Shown here piece by piece: positions 6,452 through 7,645 of a stretch of DNA of 7,645 nt (position 1 is the first letter of the stretch; each line of letters begins with the position of its first letter). Source of the DNA: Acidobacteriota bacterium (GTDB lineage Bacteria; Acidobacteriota; Holophagae; Thermotomaculales; Thermotomaculaceae). The notes beneath the pieces are model-generated. The model made no database searches. It was not told the DNA's origin and worked only from the letters and a program-made list of their open reading frames with translations. The translations under genes and the position numbers were made by a program. The DNA lies in NCBI GenBank assembly GCA_027067895.1, contig JAMOUY010000269.1, forward strand, positions 1 through 7,645. The letters run 5' to 3'.

Positions 6452-7003
6452 TTAAATCTTAAAAAAATCAAAAATGGAAACATTAAACATAAACTCCACC
6501 ACAGCCCACAAAGTGCCCAAACAAATTGCAAAACCGAAGGGAATTCTTTCGCTTTCTTCCGGATTAAGAGAAAGAGGCTTAACTCCCGGAAAGATAAAAG
6601 AGAAAATATAGGAAAAAATAACCCTGAAAATATTTCTCATACCCCTTATAAATTTGCCCTTCCATATCATTATGGCTATTGACATTAACCCGCCAACAAG
6701 GGCTGAATAAAAAGCGGCATACATAACAAAGGGATACCCTTTTATAGCCCCTATTGCGGTCATAAGTTTCACATCGCCTCCCCCAAGCCCTCCGATAAGA
6801 AAAACAATAAGAAACATAATAAAAGCCACAATCATTCCTATCACAGCCGATTGAAAATGTTTCATTCCAAGGGCAAGATTTATTAAAAGCCCTAAAATAA
6901 TGGCCGGATAGGTTATCTTATTGAAAATCTTTCCGTACATAACATCGGTAATGGCGCAAACCGCAATCACAAAGTATAAAAGAGTATCCCTTAAAAATTC
7001 CAT
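6452..7003 (-). CDS. cpaA: TadV/CpaA prepilin peptidase (type 4 prepilin peptidase, GxGD aspartic protease)
   Basis: 183 residues, a multi-spanning inner-membrane protein with about six hydrophobic segments. Catalytic aspartates are visible: Asp20 in AITDVMYGKI (17-26) and Asp77 in the GxGD motif GGGDVKL (74-80). It lacks the N-terminal cytoplasmic methylase domain of PilD, as is normal for the short TadV/CpaA branch. Its job is to cut the leader peptides of Flp and of the TadE-type pseudopilins at the cytoplasmic face, after Gly; likely substrates flank it on both sides in this cluster. The start ATG at 7003 is preceded by only a weak Shine-Dalgarno match (TAGGTT directly upstream), and it lies 27 bases after the flp stop, which would keep peptidase levels below pilin levels. 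Four bases plus its TAA stop separate it from the ribosome binding site of the fusion gene. Confidence 0.95.
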   Translation of the reverse strand: MEFLRDTLLYFVIAVCAITDVMYGKIFNKITYPAIILGLLINLALGMKHFQSAVIGMIVAFIMFLIVFLIGGLGGGDVKLMTAIGAIKGYPFVMYAAFYSALVGGLMSIAIMIWKGKFIRGMRNIFRVIFSYIFSFIFPGVKPLSLNPEESERIPFGFAICLGTLWAVVEFMFNVSIFDFFKI

Positions 7004-7030
7004 AACCTAATTACAATTCTCTACTTATTG

Positions 7031-7309
7031 TTAATTTCCGCCGCCGTCTATACCGGCTTCACTACCTGCTTCACCGAGTTTGTCTGTTGAACCCTTAAAC
7101 AACGCTTTAATCTTTTTACCAAAAAGCTTAACCACCACAATAACAAGAATTGCTACAAGCACAATAATGATAATGTACTCGGTCATTCCCTGTCCCGTTT
7201 CATCTTCATGAAACTTCTTTGCAAAATTTTTCAAATCCAATTCTGCAAAAGAGTCTTTTACTCCGGAAAAATCCATATTCCCGGCCAACTTCAAAAGTTT
7301 TGACAACAT
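7031..7309 (-). CDS. flp: Flp-type pilin (major pilin candidate), class III prepilin
   Basis: 92 residues from the ATG at 7307-7309. The leader is long (39 residues, several Lys, ending HEDETG), and the cleavage motif is G39|QGMTEY: Gly at -1, Glu44 at +5, Tyr45 at +6, the Flp signature. A very hydrophobic helix rich in Ile/Val follows (about 46-60), then KLFGKKIKALFKG and a Gly-rich flexible tail. The predicted mature pilin has 53 residues, in the usual Flp range. A GTG at 7313-7315 would add two residues, but it lies inside the Shine-Dalgarno AGGAGGTG, which is well placed (five bases after AGGAGG) for the ATG; I therefore prefer the ATG. It would polymerise into the pilus fibre. It has the second-strongest ribosome binding site in the cluster, consistent with high expression. 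It lies 23 bases after the Flp-like mini-gene. Confidence 0.92.
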   Translation of the reverse strand: MLSKLLKLAGNMDFSGVKDSFAELDLKNFAKKFHEDETGQGMTEYIIIIVLVAILVIVVVKLFGKKIKALFKGSTDKLGEAGSEAGIDGGGN

Positions 7310-7312
7310 AAG

Positions 7313-7320
7313 CACCTCCT
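7313..7320 (-). promoter_or_regulatory. Ribosome binding site that sets the flp start
   Basis: Coding-strand AGGAGGTG, followed by CTT and the ATG at 7309. Because it contains the in-frame GTG at 7313-7315, that GTG is an unlikely start. Confidence 0.7.
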
Positions 7321-7332
7321 AAAATTTATGGT

Positions 7333-7536
7333 TTACGGAAAAGGCAATTGCACAAAAAAACTTATCAGGTTGAAATTAAAATTCACAGCCTGAATAAATG
7401 CCTTTAAAATCCAAAGAATAGGGACAAAAATCAAAACAAGGAGAATTGCATATTCGGTATAGGTCTGAGCATTTTCATCCGAGAAAACCTTTGTCTCGCT
7501 TTTCAAATCATTACCCTTTTTCTCAGAATTTAACAT
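7333..7536 (-). CDS. Divergent Flp-like small prepilin, first gene of the cluster
   Basis: 67 residues. It has a polar, charged leader (MLNSEKKGND to about 23) and the motif DENA|QTYTEY (20-29), which matches the Flp site at +1 to +6 (Glu28 at +5, Tyr29 at +6) but has Ala23 where Gly is normal at -1. A hydrophobic helix (about 30-50, AILLVLIFVPILWILKAFIQA, containing Pro39) follows and the tail is aromatic and uncharged (VNFNFNLISFFVQLPFP), unlike the Lys-rich post-helix segment of Flp. The predicted mature form has about 44 residues. It may be a minor pilin, a regulator of assembly or a degenerate paralogue of Flp; I cannot tell which. AAAGGAG lies 13 bases upstream of the ATG, a long spacing; no other in-frame start is available between that site and the ATG. 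The gene ends 23 bases before flp, with no terminator seen. Confidence 0.75.
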   Translation of the reverse strand: MLNSEKKGNDLKSETKVFSDENAQTYTEYAILLVLIFVPILWILKAFIQAVNFNFNLISFFVQLPFP

Positions 7537-7574
7537 GTTACCCTGTTTTCTCCTTTATTCGTAATTTTAATAAT

Positions 7575-7585
7575 AAGGTAACCTT
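7575..7585. repeat. Short inverted repeat over the -10 element
   Basis: AAGGT-A-ACCTT, perfect 5-base arms around one base. It covers the -10 hexamer and could be a repressor operator; at this length it could equally be chance. Confidence 0.3.
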
Positions 7586-7603
7586 TAAAAATTTAAAAGT
7601 CAA
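7575..7603 (-). promoter_or_regulatory. Putative sigma-70-type promoter of the pilus operon
   Basis: Coding-strand TTGACT (7598-7603, 5 of 6 match to TTGACA) and TACCTT (7575-7580, 3 of 6 match to TATAAT) are separated by exactly 17 bases of AT-rich spacer. Transcription would start near 7568, giving a leader of about 32 bases. The good -35 with poor -10 suggests modest strength or need for an activator. A closer match to the -10 consensus (TATTAT) lies slightly downstream, but its 22-base spacer is too long. Confidence 0.5.
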
Positions 7604-7618
7604 GTGCGCCAAATCACA
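7603..7618 (-). promoter_or_regulatory. Possible CRP/FNR-family binding site overlapping the -35
   Basis: Coding-strand TGTGA-N6-GCACT. The left half is identical to the CRP half-site and the right half matches 3 of 5 positions of TCACA. The centre (between 7610 and 7611) falls about 42 bases upstream of the predicted transcription start, the position of class II activator sites. The partial match could be chance. Confidence 0.25.
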
Positions 7619-7645
7619 TAATTAAGAGATTACCAAAATTATATT

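Larger units (their letters stand above)
7537..7645 (-). promoter_or_regulatory. Upstream control region of the Tad operon
   Basis: 109 bases with no ORF. On the coding strand they hold, in order, an AT-rich upstream part, a CRP-like element, -35 and -10 hexamers, an inverted repeat (AAGGT-A-ACCTT, as given on the plus strand) over the -10 and the AAAGGAG ribosome binding site at 7550-7556. The window ends at 7645, so the upstream gene and its orientation are unknown. Confidence 0.5.

Noticed and set aside
7004..7033. Hairpin after flp (ACAAT...ATTGT) as attenuator or terminator
   Set aside because: Only five mostly A/U pairs with a nine-base loop and no U tract after it; too weak to support.
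7313..7315. GTG as start of flp (two extra residues)
   Set aside because: The GTG is within the Shine-Dalgarno AGGAGGTG; the ATG at 7307-7309 has correct spacing.
7598..7612. Sigma-54 promoter (TTGGCGCAC resembling a -24 element)
   Set aside because: The -24 half is partly matched but no GC dinucleotide of a -12 element occurs at the required spacing.

Overview
The window is a single-direction gene cluster, entirely on the minus strand, encoding the front half of a Tad/Flp (tight adherence, type IVc) pilus system. In transcription order (right to left) it carries: a promoter region (7537-7645), a divergent Flp-like mini-pilin, a Flp major-pilin candidate, a TadV/CpaA prepilin peptidase, a Flp-TadE fusion protein, a large TadG-like protein, a TadE minor pilin, an unrecognised membrane-anchored or exported protein, the CpaB/RcpC secretin-associated protein, and the first 339 codons of the CpaC/RcpA outer-membrane secretin, which runs off the left edge. 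Genes are packed with gaps of 4 to 27 bases or overlaps, and nearly every inter-gene junction carries a Shine-Dalgarno sequence, so this looks like one operon. No rRNA, tRNA, CRISPR array, insertion sequence or convincing terminator is visible.

The organism is a bacterium with an outer membrane (a secretin is encoded), with AT-rich DNA and strong GGAG-type ribosome binding sites. The long TadG-like protein and the gene order recall Tad loci of deltaproteobacterial/myxobacterial-type lineages, but with low G+C. That placement is recollection and inference, and no species can be named from the sequence.

How the parts fit: the peptidase (TadV) would cleave prepilins after Gly in G|x4-E-[YF] motifs. 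Five cleavage-type motifs occur in four proteins: Flp, the Flp-like protein with Ala instead of Gly, TadE, and two in the Flp-TadE fusion. A related but Glu-less motif starts the TadG-like protein. Flp would form the fibre, TadE/TadG-type proteins would act as minor pilins or tip/initiation components, CpaB and CpaC would form the periplasmic and outer-membrane channel, and the unrecognised gene sits between the minor pilins and CpaB, suggesting a role in the same machine. The ATPase (TadA/CpaF), TadZ/CpaE and the platform proteins TadB/TadC are not in the window; they would be expected to the left of base 1.

Most unusual items: a Flp-type pilin module fused upstream of a TadE module, with two prepilin-peptidase sites and a topology that puts both on the cytoplasmic side; an unknown protein containing what looks like two diverged copies of one small module; a C7 tract in that same gene that could allow on/off switching; and a weak promoter with a CRP-like site at the position typical of activator-dependent promoters.
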